A stretch of DNA of 64,000 nt, from NCBI GenBank assembly GCA_900469965.1, contig UBZP01000014.1:139154-203153 (forward strand), read 5' to 3'. This DNA is from Hyphomicrobiales bacterium. GTDB taxonomy: Bacteria; Pseudomonadota; Alphaproteobacteria; Rhizobiales; Rhizobiaceae. Below, piece by piece: positions 52,655 through 61,379 of the stretch; position 1 is the stretch's first letter; the number at the start of each line of letters is the position of its first letter. A program made the position numbers and the translations under genes. The notes below the pieces were generated by a model, which made no database searches, was not told the origin of the DNA, and saw only the letters and a list, made by a program, of their open reading frames with translations.

Positions 52655-53733
52655 TAGCCGTCCTCCTGGTGCAGCAGGATCGTTGCACCCAACGACATTG
52701 CTACGACAACTGGGAGCCAGGCCGCAACAAACGGTGGGACTATTCCACTGCTTCCGAATGCTTTCACAAGCACGGTGACGACATAAAGCATGAAGCCGGA
52801 AAGGATACCACCCAGAATCACCGCACGTGATTGATTAAACCTGCTAAATTTTAACGATACGCTGGCGGCGATGAGGGTCATTGCAACCAGGAGGAGCGGC
52901 AGCGAAAGCATCGAGTGGAGCTGCGTTTCGAGCGGCTCGGTGGCGAACCCGAACGATTTCGCCGCTTCGATCTTCCGGGGCAGGCTGAAAAACGAAACGG
53001 AATCAGGTTTTTCGAGGCTTTCCTGCACGAACTCCTGTCTCAAATTGGTTTCGAGTTGTGCCGAAGGGGAACGCCTGGGCAACTCGCCGTTGCGGGTCTC
53101 CAGCACGTTGTTAAGCTCCCAGTAACCATCTTTGAGGATTGCCGAATCGGCGTCCTGCCGGAAACTGATGCGGCCTTCCTTGTCGAAATGGATGATCGAG
53201 ACGTTCAGGAGCCGCGTTCCGTTGTCCTCGACGGCCTTGGCGCCAATGATCGCATCGTCGTCGCCATGGCGCTGGCGAATCCACGGGATGCCGCTGTTCG
53301 ACGACTTTCGGTTCGAGCCCCATTCGGCTTCCAGCACCTGCGCCTGGCGCGTGCCCCAGGCGGCGATCGGGTTCAGCACCGTCACTGCCAGGACGCCGAA
53401 CAGGAAGGCGCCGACGGCGAAGGGGCGCAGGAACTGCCAGACCGAGACGCCGGCCGCGCGCGTCACCACCAGCTCGTAGCGACGGTTCAGCGAGATCAGC
53501 GCCGCCATGCCTGCAAAGAGCGCGACGAAGGGAATGGTCTGCATCAGGATCATCGGGATGCGCAGCCCCGTCATCACCAGCCCGCTGAAGGCGGTGTATT
53601 TCGGCAGGCCGCCCATGCGGCTGGCGGTCTCGCTGAAATCGATGATGAAGACGAGCGCGAAGATCCCGATCAGGAACCAGACCGTCGTCACGATGTAACG
53701 GCGGAAGAAATAGCGGGCGAGGGTCGGGATCAT
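52654..53733 (-). CDS. lptG: LPS export permease LptG
   Basis: LptG is one of two transmembrane subunits of the LptB2FG exporter. The 359-residue protein has three N-terminal helices, a periplasmic beta-jellyroll domain (about 130-265) and three C-terminal helices, the YjgP/YjgQ layout. RRYELVVTRAAGVS is the coupling-helix region that contacts the ATPase. It overlaps lptF by four bases and lptD by one. Confidence 0.95.
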   Translation of the reverse strand: MIPTLARYFFRRYIVTTVWFLIGIFALVFIIDFSETASRMGGLPKYTAFSGLVMTGLRIPMILMQTIPFVALFAGMAALISLNRRYELVVTRAAGVSVWQFLRPFAVGAFLFGVLAVTVLNPIAAWGTRQAQVLEAEWGSNRKSSNSGIPWIRQRHGDDDAIIGAKAVEDNGTRLLNVSIIHFDKEGRISFRQDADSAILKDGYWELNNVLETRNGELPRRSPSAQLETNLRQEFVQESLEKPDSVSFFSLPRKIEAAKSFGFATEPLETQLHSMLSLPLLLVAMTLIAASVSLKFSRFNQSRAVILGGILSGFMLYVVTVLVKAFGSSGIVPPFVAAWLPVVVAMSLGATILLHQEDG

Positions 53734-54917
53734 GGCTGCGGTCCGTTGCTCGTGGGCGCCGCGCCGGACCGGCCGGGCAGGTGAGCCGCCAGCCTGTCGC
53801 GCAGGTCGACCAGCCGGGTCCGCCAGGAGGCGGGAAGTTCCAGGCTCTTGTGGCGCGACAGTTGGCGGATCGCCAGCGCCGCGACGGCGATCGGGATCAG
53901 GTACATGAAGGGGATCGCCAGCCGCGACGATTCGGCGGCACTGCCGGCATAGAAGATCGCCCAGCGGATCGCGAGTGCGACGAGCAGCGCCGAGACCATC
54001 GGATGGACGCGCGCCTCGCGGTGGGAACGGGCATCCACGCTTGCGACCAGCGCCACCAGTCCGAACAGGATCGGCAGCGTCCACTCGGTGAACCGGCGGT
54101 GCAGCTCGGCCGGGAACGCGCCGGGATTGCGCTTGACCTGCTCGTCCTCCGGATCGGGGTTCAGCAGGAACCAGAGGTCGCGGTCCTTGGCGCGGATGGT
54201 CGCCTCGCCGGCGCGCTCGGTCAGGTCGGCGAGGTCGAAGGCGTAGGAATCGAACTTGATGACGGAGACGTCGCCGTTCGGCAGCTTGCGGTGCACCTCG
54301 CCGTCGTTCATCACCAGCGCCGAGGTCTTCTCGTCGATGGCGCCTTCGCGGGCGTAGTAGACGTATTCCACCTTCGGGTCGCGGGTATCGGCCACGAACA
54401 GGCCCTCGAGCACGCCGCCGCCCTTGCGGCGGGTGACCTGGACATAGAGCCCGTCCGTGACCTTGCGGAAGGCGTTTTCCTGGATCACCGAGGAGAGCAT
54501 GTCGGCGTGTGCCGTGGCCACCATGTGGCGCACGGCCACGCGGGAATAGGGCTCGACGAAGTTGTCGACCGCAAACGAGATCAGGCTGAGCGCGATCCCG
54601 AGATACATGACCGGGCGGATGATCATCATCCGCGAGCTGCCGGCCGCGTTCAGCACGGTCAGCTCCGAATCGGAGTTCATCGCCGTCAGCGTCTGCGCCA
54701 CGCCGATGACATAGGCGAACGGCAGGATGATCGGGATCACCGAGGGCAGGATCAGGGTGGCGAGCTTCAGGAACGCCAGCATCGACTGGCCGCTGTCGGT
54801 CACGAGATTGACGTTGGTCAGCGCCTGCGTCGTCCAGACGATGCCGAGCAGCGGCAACAGCGTGCCGAGGAACATCAGCGACGTGCGACGCAGGATGTAG
54901 CGTTCAATCAGCTTCAT
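53730..54917 (-). CDS. lptF: LPS export permease LptF
   Basis: LptF pairs with LptG in extracting LPS from the inner membrane. The 395-residue protein has six helices around a periplasmic domain. LTAMNSDSELTVLNAAGSS is the coupling-helix signature. It heads the lptF-lptG-lptD-SurA-like-pdxA-rsmA series and diverges from pepA. Confidence 0.95.
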   Translation of the reverse strand: MKLIERYILRRTSLMFLGTLLPLLGIVWTTQALTNVNLVTDSGQSMLAFLKLATLILPSVIPIILPFAYVIGVAQTLTAMNSDSELTVLNAAGSSRMMIIRPVMYLGIALSLISFAVDNFVEPYSRVAVRHMVATAHADMLSSVIQENAFRKVTDGLYVQVTRRKGGGVLEGLFVADTRDPKVEYVYYAREGAIDEKTSALVMNDGEVHRKLPNGDVSVIKFDSYAFDLADLTERAGEATIRAKDRDLWFLLNPDPEDEQVKRNPGAFPAELHRRFTEWTLPILFGLVALVASVDARSHREARVHPMVSALLVALAIRWAIFYAGSAAESSRLAIPFMYLIPIAVAALAIRQLSRHKSLELPASWRTRLVDLRDRLAAHLPGRSGAAPTSNGPQP

Positions 54918-55231
54918 GTCTGTTCCGAACCGGGTTCCCGTTCCTGTTGTCTCATGGTCTCCGGTCGCCCGGTTGCGGCCGATCGCGTCTACCGATTCGG
55001 AGAACGCCCGAGCGCATATAAGCTCTCATTCGGCCGACACCAGACCGGTGCGGCCCCTGTGCCATGGAAATTTGCCGCGAACAAACCTGCAGGTGCGGTT
55101 TTAAACCGGCCGCTGCATCTTGCCAAGCGCCGCAAAAGCGACAAGGAATTGCCGACAGTCAGCTTTCGCAACCGGAAAATTCGGGCCGCCGGGCGACCGG
55201 AGCGGCCCCGCGCGTACCCTTGGAGTGGATC
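54918..55231. other. Divergent lptF/pepA promoter region, 314 bases
   Basis: No gene is seen. It contains a small palindrome, CGGTTT-T-AAACCG (55096-55108), and AT-richer segments around 55010-55030 and 55085-55110, which are likely promoter parts. The open frame upstream of pepA through this spacer gives no homology. Confidence 0.45.
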
Positions 55232-56722
55232 ATGTCCCAGAAGTTCGATGTCAATTTTGTGAAGTCGGTGAAGCCGGCGGGCGGGACGGCGGTGGTCCTG
55301 CAGGCGCTGGACGCGATCGGCGCGCCGGCCGATGCCGATCCCGCGGGCGTTGTCGCCCGCGCCGCCGAAGTCGGCCGCTTCAAGGGCAAGGCGCTCAAGA
55401 ACCTCGATATCGTCGCCCCGCATGGTTCGCCGTTCGACCGCATCATCCTGCTCGGGCTCGGCGATCCAGCCAAGATCGCCGCGCATGACTGGCTGAAGGC
55501 GGGCGGAGCGACGGCTGCGAAGATTCGCGACGCCGAATCGGTGACGGTCTACCTCGATGCCACGGGTGTGGAGATCAGCGGCAAGGCCGCGGCCGATTTC
55601 GCCCTCGGCCTGCAGCTGGGCGCCTACCGGTTCGAGACCTACAAGACGAAGAAGGACGACGACGACCAGAAGACCAACAGCAAGAAGGCGACGAAGGTCA
55701 CCATCGTGACGGCGGCTGCCGGCGCTGCGAAGAAGGCCCATGACGAGAGCGAGGCGATCGCCGGCGGCGTCCTTCTGGCCCGCGACCTCGTCAACGAGCC
55801 GGCGAACGTGCTCGGCCCCGTCGAATTCGCCGAGAAGGCGAAGGCGCTGGAGAAGCTCGGCGTCGAGGTCGAGATCCTCACCGAGCGCGAGATGAAGAAG
55901 CTCGGCATGGCGGCCCTTCTCGGCGTCGCCCAGGGCTCGGCCCGCCCGCCGCGGCTTGCGGTCATGCAGTGGAACGGCGGCAAGCCGAAGGACCGTCCGA
56001 TCGCCTTCGTCGGCAAGGGCGTGGTCTTCGACACCGGCGGCATCTCCATCAAGCCGGCCGCCGGCATGGAGGACATGAAGGGCGACATGGGCGGGGCGGC
56101 CGCCGTCATCGGCCTGATGCACACGCTGGCCGCCCGCAAGGCGAAGGTCAACGCCGTTGGCATCCTCGGCCTCGTCGAGAACATGCCGGACGGCAACGCC
56201 CAGCGCCCCGGCGACATCGTCACCTCCATGTCCGGCCAGACGATCGAGGTGATCAACACCGACGCCGAGGGCCGGCTCGTGCTCTGCGACGCGCTCTGGT
56301 ACTGCAACGACCGCTTCAAGCCGCAGTTTATGATCGACCTCGCGACGCTGACCGGCGCCGTCATGGTCGCGCTCGGCAGCCATCACGCGGGCCTGTTCTC
56401 CAACGACGACACGCTGGCGGCGCGGCTGACGGCGGCCGGCCTTGCCACCAACGAGCGGGTCTGGCGCCTGCCGCTCGGCAAGGAATACGACAAGATGATC
56501 GACAGCAAGTTCGCCGACATGAAGAACACCGGCGGCCGCTATGCCGGCTCGATCACTGCCGCCCAGTTCCTGCACCGGTTCGTCAAGGACACCCCCTGGG
56601 CGCATATCGATATCGCCGGCACGGCCATGGGCTCGCCGACCGACGATATCAACCAGTCCTGGGGCTCGGGCTTCGGCGTGCGGCTGCTCGATGAGCTGGT
56701 GCGGGCGCAGTACGAGAGCTGA
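55232..56722 (+). CDS. pepA: Leucyl aminopeptidase (cytosol aminopeptidase)
   Basis: PepA is a hexameric dizinc aminopeptidase. The 496-residue protein has the metal and catalytic residues Lys262 and Asp267 ([15 protein letters not shown]) and Asp344, Glu346 and Arg348 (NTDAEGRL, 342-349). The first ~170 residues are the N-terminal domain. TGGAG precedes the ATG at 55232. It is followed four bases later by holC, the usual pair. Confidence 0.96.
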   Translation: MSQKFDVNFVKSVKPAGGTAVVLQALDAIGAPADADPAGVVARAAEVGRFKGKALKNLDIVAPHGSPFDRIILLGLGDPAKIAAHDWLKAGGATAAKIRDAESVTVYLDATGVEISGKAAADFALGLQLGAYRFETYKTKKDDDDQKTNSKKATKVTIVTAAAGAAKKAHDESEAIAGGVLLARDLVNEPANVLGPVEFAEKAKALEKLGVEVEILTEREMKKLGMAALLGVAQGSARPPRLAVMQWNGGKPKDRPIAFVGKGVVFDTGGISIKPAAGMEDMKGDMGGAAAVIGLMHTLAARKAKVNAVGILGLVENMPDGNAQRPGDIVTSMSGQTIEVINTDAEGRLVLCDALWYCNDRFKPQFMIDLATLTGAVMVALGSHHAGLFSNDDTLAARLTAAGLATNERVWRLPLGKEYDKMIDSKFADMKNTGGRYAGSITAAQFLHRFVKDTPWAHIDIAGTAMGSPTDDINQSWGSGFGVRLLDELVRAQYES

Positions 56723-56726
56723 TCGC

Positions 56727-57176
56727 TTGAGCGAAATCCTGTTCTACCACCTGACCGAATCGAAACTGGAGGACGCCCTGCCGCCGCTGCTCGACAAGAG
56801 CCTCGAACGCGGCTGGCGGGTCGTCGTCCAGGCAAGGACGGTGGAGCGGCGCGACGCGCTCGACACGCATCTGTGGACCTACCGGGAGGAGAGCTTCCTC
56901 CCGCACGGCACCGACGAGCAGCCGAACCCCGCCGACCAGCCGGTTCTTTTGACGATCGGCCCCGGCAATGCCAACGACGCGACCGTCCGCTTCCTCGTCG
57001 ACGGCGCCGAGCCGCCGCCGCTCGACGCCTACGAGCGCGTCATCTTCATGTTCGACGGCCACGACCAGGCCGAGCTCGACGCCGCGCGCGGCCACTGGAA
57101 GCGCCTGAAGGGCGAGGGGCACCAGCTGACATACTGGCAGCAGACAGGCGACGGCCGCTGGGCGAAGAAGGCGTGA
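56727..57176 (+). CDS. holC: DNA polymerase III chi subunit
   Basis: Chi links the clamp loader to single-strand binding protein. The 149-residue protein has the HolC features EILFYHLTES near the N-terminus, DTHLWTYREESFLPHG and PVLLTIGP. The start is TTG at 56727, four bases after the pepA stop codon, because no ATG or GTG lies before the conserved N-terminus. Expression is probably coupled to pepA. Confidence 0.93.
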   Translation: MSEILFYHLTESKLEDALPPLLDKSLERGWRVVVQARTVERRDALDTHLWTYREESFLPHGTDEQPNPADQPVLLTIGPGNANDATVRFLVDGAEPPPLDAYERVIFMFDGHDQAELDAARGHWKRLKGEGHQLTYWQQTGDGRWAKKA

Positions 57177-57186
57177 GGCAGGCGCG

Positions 57187-58050
57187 TCAGCGCGCGTAGC
57201 GCCGGGCGCCGGCGACGCACAGGACGACGGCAAGCGTGGTGACGAACATCATCCCGCTGACCCGCTCGCCCAGAAGCCCTGCCGCCAGGAGCAGGCCGAA
57301 GAACGGCTGGAGCAGTTGCAGCTGCCCGACCCCGGCGATGCCGCCGACGGCAAGGCCGCGATACCAGAAGACGAAGCCGAGCAGCATGCTGAACACGGAG
57401 ACGTAGGCGAGGCCGATCCAGGACAGCCCGGCAATGCCCTGCCATGTGTGCGGCAGCGTGGCGAGCGCGATGGCCGCCATCGGCGGCAGCGACAGGATGA
57501 GCGCCCAGGAGATGACCTGCCAGCCGCCCAGGATTCGCGACAGCTTCGCCCCTTCCGCATAGCCCAGCCCGCAGACGACGATCGCGGCGATCATCAAGAG
57601 GTCGCCGGTCAGGGAGACGGCGATGCCGGATGTTGCGGCATAGCCGGCGACCATGGCGCTGCCGATCCCCGAAAACAGCCAGAAGGCCGGCCGCGGGCGC
57701 TCGCCGCCGCGCAGCACGCCGAAGATCGCCGTTGCCAGTGGCAAAAGCCCGACGAAGACGATCGACTGGGCGGCGCTGATGTGCTGCAGCGCCAGCGCCG
57801 TCAGCAGCGGAAAGCCGACGACGACGCCGAGGGCGACGAGCGCAAGCGACAGGAGATGGCCGGCGGCGGGCCGCGGCTGGCGAAGCACGAAGAGCAGGGC
57901 GGCCCCGAGCAGCGCGGCGATGACCGCCCGCGCCGAGGTCAAGAAGAGCGGCGAGAAATCCGACACGGCGACCCGCGTCGCCGGCAGCGACCCGCTGAAG
58001 ATGATGACGCCGATCAGCCCGCTGCCCCAACCTGCCGTGGATGTTCTCAT
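57187..58050 (-). CDS. EamA/DMT family transporter
   Basis: The 287-residue protein has ten predicted membrane helices in two EamA repeats (about 5-135 and 145-280), the drug/metabolite exporter layout. Motifs such as FVGLLPLATAIFGVL and LQPFFGLLLAAGLLGERVSG at the repeat ends are typical. It diverges from a MocR-type regulator, which suggests control by a PLP-responsive protein and export or uptake of an amino acid or vitamin-related compound. Confidence 0.9.
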   Translation of the reverse strand: MRTSTAGWGSGLIGVIIFSGSLPATRVAVSDFSPLFLTSARAVIAALLGAALLFVLRQPRPAAGHLLSLALVALGVVVGFPLLTALALQHISAAQSIVFVGLLPLATAIFGVLRGGERPRPAFWLFSGIGSAMVAGYAATSGIAVSLTGDLLMIAAIVVCGLGYAEGAKLSRILGGWQVISWALILSLPPMAAIALATLPHTWQGIAGLSWIGLAYVSVFSMLLGFVFWYRGLAVGGIAGVGQLQLLQPFFGLLLAAGLLGERVSGMMFVTTLAVVLCVAGARRYAR

Positions 58051-58110
58051 GTCGCCTCGCTTTCCTGCGTCTTTTTAGGCGCGGGGCACTGGCAGGAACA
58101 GGCACAGATC

Positions 58111-58156
58111 AGTACAATTGGCGCAAACTGTATTGGTGCAGTAACCAGCACAATTG
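58111..58156. promoter_or_regulatory. Direct repeats in the DMT/MocR divergent promoter
   Basis: AGTACAATTG (58111-58120) and AGCACAATTG (58147-58156) are 10-bp direct repeats differing at one base, with 36-bp periodicity. The second lies 14 bases before the MocR start codon. MocR/PdxR regulators typically bind spaced direct repeats in the divergent promoter of the regulator and its target, so these are good operator candidates. Confidence 0.55.
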
Positions 58157-58169
58157 ATCGGAGCTAGTC

Positions 58170-59621
58170 ATGTCGCGCCGGGTTGCGGGAAAACGGACGC
58201 TGGATCTCATGGAGGCGATCAGGACGAGGATCGCCACCCGCGCCCTTGCGGCGGGCGACCGCCTGCCATCGGTCCGCAGCTTTGCCGCGACGATGGGCGT
58301 TTCCCCGTCCACGGTGGTCGAGGCCTATGACCGCCTTGCCGCCGAAGGCTTGATCCGCGCCCAAAGGGGTTCGGGCTTCTTCGTGTCCGGCCATGCCCTG
58401 CCGCCGCTCAGGCTCGCCGACACGCAGGCGCCGCGCGTCAGGGCGGTCGATCCGTTCTGGGTGTCGCGGGAATCGCTCGATTCCGACGCGGGGGTGCTGA
58501 AGCCCGGATGCGGCTGGCTTCCCGCCGACTGGATGCCGAACGAGGCGCTCCGCCGCGCCATGCGGACGCTGGCGCGCGGCACGGACGACCTGCTCGCCTA
58601 CTACGGCAGCACGCGCGGGTCCCTGGCGTTGCGCCGCATTCTCCTGAACCGCTTGGCGGACGAGGGGATCGCCGCACAGCCGGCCCACCTGATGCTGGCC
58701 GGCAGCGGCACGCAGGCGCTGGACCTCGTCTGCCGATTCGTGCTGCGTCCCGGCGACACCGTGCTGATCGACGATCCCTGCTACTTCAATTTCCGCGCCC
58801 TGCTCGGCGCGCACCAGGTCAAGCTCGTGGGCGTGCCCTATACGCCGTCAGGACCCGATGTCGAGATGTTCGAGGCCCTGTTGAACGCCGAGCGCCCGCG
58901 CCTCTACATCACCAATTCGGCGCTCCACAACCCGACCGGCGCGACGCTGTCTCCCCAGTGCGCCCATCGCCTGCTGAACCTCGCCGTCCAGCACGATCTG
59001 ATCCTCGTCGAGGACGACATCTTCGCCGATTTCGAACCGGCCCCGTCCACGCGGCTTGCCACGCTCGACGGGCTGGACCGGGTGATCCGGATCGGCAGCT
59101 TCTCCAAGACGCTGTCGGCATCGGTGCGCTGCGGATACATCGCCGCGCGCGCCGACTGGATCGAGGGGCTGGTGGACCTGCAGGTCGCGACGAACTTCGG
59201 AGGGCCGAGCCCGGTCGCAGCCGAGCTGATCGCGCATGTTCTGGCCGGCGGCGGCTATCGCAAGCACATGGACGAGGTGCGGCAGCGGCTGGTGCGGGCA
59301 CGCCGGGAGGTGGCGGAGCGGCTGCACGGGCTCGGAATGGAACCCTGGCTGATGCCGCGCGGCGGTTTCAACCTCTGGTGCCGGCTGCCGGCGGAGCTGG
59401 ATGCGGCGCGGGTCGCCCAGTCGGCGCTCGAGCAGGGCATCGTGCTGGCGCCGGGAAACGTGTTCAGCGTGTCGCACGGTGCTGCGGACTTCATGCGCTT
59501 CAACGTCGCCCACACGCTCGATCCGCGCATTTACCAGGTGCTGGCGGACGTTCTGAGAAACACCCCGCGAATGGAGGCGAGCCGTCCTCCATCCGCCGAG
59601 CCGGGCCGGGCCGCGGGTTGA
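58170..59621 (+). CDS. MocR/PdxR family PLP-dependent regulator
   Basis: The 483-residue protein has an N-terminal GntR-type winged helix (about 10-75, RLPSVRSFAATMGVSPSTVV) and a fold-type I aminotransferase domain. PLP contacts are retained: Asn254 in HNPTG, Lys313 in GSFSKTLSASVR and Arg320. Such proteins use PLP or a PLP adduct as effector, without acting as metabolic transaminases. It is divergent from the DMT transporter. Confidence 0.92.
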   Translation: MSRRVAGKRTLDLMEAIRTRIATRALAAGDRLPSVRSFAATMGVSPSTVVEAYDRLAAEGLIRAQRGSGFFVSGHALPPLRLADTQAPRVRAVDPFWVSRESLDSDAGVLKPGCGWLPADWMPNEALRRAMRTLARGTDDLLAYYGSTRGSLALRRILLNRLADEGIAAQPAHLMLAGSGTQALDLVCRFVLRPGDTVLIDDPCYFNFRALLGAHQVKLVGVPYTPSGPDVEMFEALLNAERPRLYITNSALHNPTGATLSPQCAHRLLNLAVQHDLILVEDDIFADFEPAPSTRLATLDGLDRVIRIGSFSKTLSASVRCGYIAARADWIEGLVDLQVATNFGGPSPVAAELIAHVLAGGGYRKHMDEVRQRLVRARREVAERLHGLGMEPWLMPRGGFNLWCRLPAELDAARVAQSALEQGIVLAPGNVFSVSHGAADFMRFNVAHTLDPRIYQVLADVLRNTPRMEASRPPSAEPGRAAG

Positions 59622-59628
59622 CGCGGTC

Positions 59629-60555
59629 TCAGTCGTAGAACGCGTCCACGAACTTTCGCTTGCCGAGCATGAAGGCGTCGGCGACGTGGCGGAGCGGCGC
59701 GAGGTCGACATCCGACCGTCCGGCCTTGATGATCTCGGCGAAGCGCTTGTAGAGCATCGGGTATTCCTGCTCCGGCTCCTCGTGCTTCAGCACGCCGTCG
59801 ATCGAGAGCTTCGCGCCGCCTTCGGAGAGAACCATCTCGCCGTCGTCCGTGGCCGCCACGATGTCCCAGCTCTGCTTGCCGGTCTGGCGCCAGTCGAATT
59901 CGGCGGTGAGGTCGAGGCCGTGCGCATCGGTGAAGGTGATGCCGGCGGCGATCGGCGCGTCGCGGTTTTCCGGAAATTCCAGCGTTGCCCTGGTGATGAA
60001 CACCGGCCGCGGCAGGATGTGGGTGACGATCGACAGCGCGTTGATGCCGGGATCGAAGACGCCGAGGCCGCCCGCCTGCCAGATCCACTCCTGATTCGGA
60101 TGCCAGTGGCGGACGTCTTCCTTCCAGATCACCCTCATCGAGCGGATGACGGTGGAATCGAGGAACGCCTTGGCCGCCTCCACCGCCGGCGCGTAGCGCG
60201 AATGCCAGCTGGCGAACAGCGACAGCCCCTTGGCGTCGGCCAGCGCCTGCAGGTCGGCAACCTCGCTCAGCGTCGCCCCCGGCGGCTTTTCCATGAAGAC
60301 GTGCTTGCCGGCGACCAGCGCCGCGTGGGCGGCCTCGTAGCGGTTCTGCGGCGGCATGCAGAGCGACACCGCCTCGATCCCGGGGACCTTTGCCAGCATC
60401 TCGTCGATCGACTTGAAATTGTCGATGCCGTCGACGGTGCCGTGGCGGCTGGCTGCGGCGACGAGCTGGAAGTCGGGGTTCCTGGCGATCGAAGGCAGGT
60501 GCTGGTCGCGGGCGATCTTGCCGACGCCGACGATGGCGAGATGGATCGGGGACAT
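59629..60555 (-). CDS. Gfo/Idh/MocA family oxidoreductase, probable D-galactose 1-dehydrogenase
   Basis: The 308-residue protein has the Rossmann start IAIVGVGKIARD-like (LAIVGVGKIARDQHLP), the family EKP motif in HVFMEKPPGATL, and the block WKEDVRHWHPNQEWIWQAGG followed by GVFDPGINALSI. These resemble rhizobial and pseudomonad D-galactose 1-dehydrogenases, which oxidise galactose to the lactone with NAD(P). Other sugars (arabinose, fucose) are possible. It converges with the MocR gene, eight bases apart, and diverges from the TRAP genes. Confidence 0.85.
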   Translation of the reverse strand: MSPIHLAIVGVGKIARDQHLPSIARNPDFQLVAAASRHGTVDGIDNFKSIDEMLAKVPGIEAVSLCMPPQNRYEAAHAALVAGKHVFMEKPPGATLSEVADLQALADAKGLSLFASWHSRYAPAVEAAKAFLDSTVIRSMRVIWKEDVRHWHPNQEWIWQAGGLGVFDPGINALSIVTHILPRPVFITRATLEFPENRDAPIAAGITFTDAHGLDLTAEFDWRQTGKQSWDIVAATDDGEMVLSEGGAKLSIDGVLKHEEPEQEYPMLYKRFAEIIKAGRSDVDLAPLRHVADAFMLGKRKFVDAFYD

Positions 60556-60803
60556 GGTGTTTTGCTCGATTTGTATGATGATTGCGGCGTGTTTTATCAG
60601 AATGGCCGGCCGCGGCAAGAGCGTCTTTTCCCGATCGCTGCCTAACCGTTGTGCAGCGCCGTCGCCGTCGTATTCGCCTTTCGTCTAATGCGGCGGCTCA
60701 AGCCGGGAAAACCGGCCTTTGCCCTTGAAACCGGGCTTGAAATGCGCACTCTGGCTGTGCATGGCACAATAGCAGACAAGCACGCCAAGCGGGGAGGAAC
60801 ACG

Positions 60804-61379
60804 ATGGGAGCGCTGCTCGGCCTCAGCCGAATGATTGATACTATTACCGAAAGGATCGGCAAGGCGGTGTCCTGGCTGATCCTCGTCGCCGTTCTCGTCA
60901 GCGCCGGCAATGCCGTGGTGCGAAAGGCGTTCAACGTCTCGTCGAACGCCTGGCTCGAGGCGCAGTGGTACCTGTTCGGCGGCGCCTTCATGCTCGCCGC
61001 CGCCTATACGCTGAGCCAGAACGAGCACATCCGCATCGACGTGATCTACGGCAAGTTCTCGCGCAGGACGCAGCACTGGATCGATCTGTTCGGGCATTGC
61101 TTCTTCCTGATGCCCTTCGTGCTTCTGATGATCTACTACCTCGTTCCCTACGTGATGATGTCCTACCGCTCGGGCGAGATGTCGTCGAGCGCCGGCGGGC
61201 TCATCCTCTGGCCCGCGAAGGGCATTCTGCTCGCCGGCTTCGTGCTGCTCGCAGCCCAGGGCGTATCGGAAATCATCAAGAAGATCGCCATCATGCGCGG
61301 GGACATGGAGGATCCGACACCCTTCGTTCCGACGCATGCGCCGCTCGACACCGCTATCGCCGAGGAGAAGGGCGCATGA
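60804..61379 (+). CDS. TRAP transporter small permease (DctQ type)
   Basis: The 191-residue protein has four membrane helices (about 18-38, 56-74, 92-115, 135-158) and the DctQ-like NAWLEAQWYLFGGAFMLAAAYTL and NEHIRIDVIYG motifs. The latter is common in the mannitol/chloroaromatic TRAP group. GGAGGA precedes the start. The stop codon overlaps the large-permease start as ATGA. No solute-binding protein gene is seen next to it. Confidence 0.93.
   Translation: MGALLGLSRMIDTITERIGKAVSWLILVAVLVSAGNAVVRKAFNVSSNAWLEAQWYLFGGAFMLAAAYTLSQNEHIRIDVIYGKFSRRTQHWIDLFGHCFFLMPFVLLMIYYLVPYVMMSYRSGEMSSSAGGLILWPAKGILLAGFVLLAAQGVSEIIKKIAIMRGDMEDPTPFVPTHAPLDTAIAEEKGA

Noticed and set aside
60730-60800. Possible sigma-54 promoter upstream of the TRAP genes (TGGCTGTGCATGGCA)
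   Set aside because: The distance between the GG and GC elements is one base short of the required spacing and the flanking consensus is poor.
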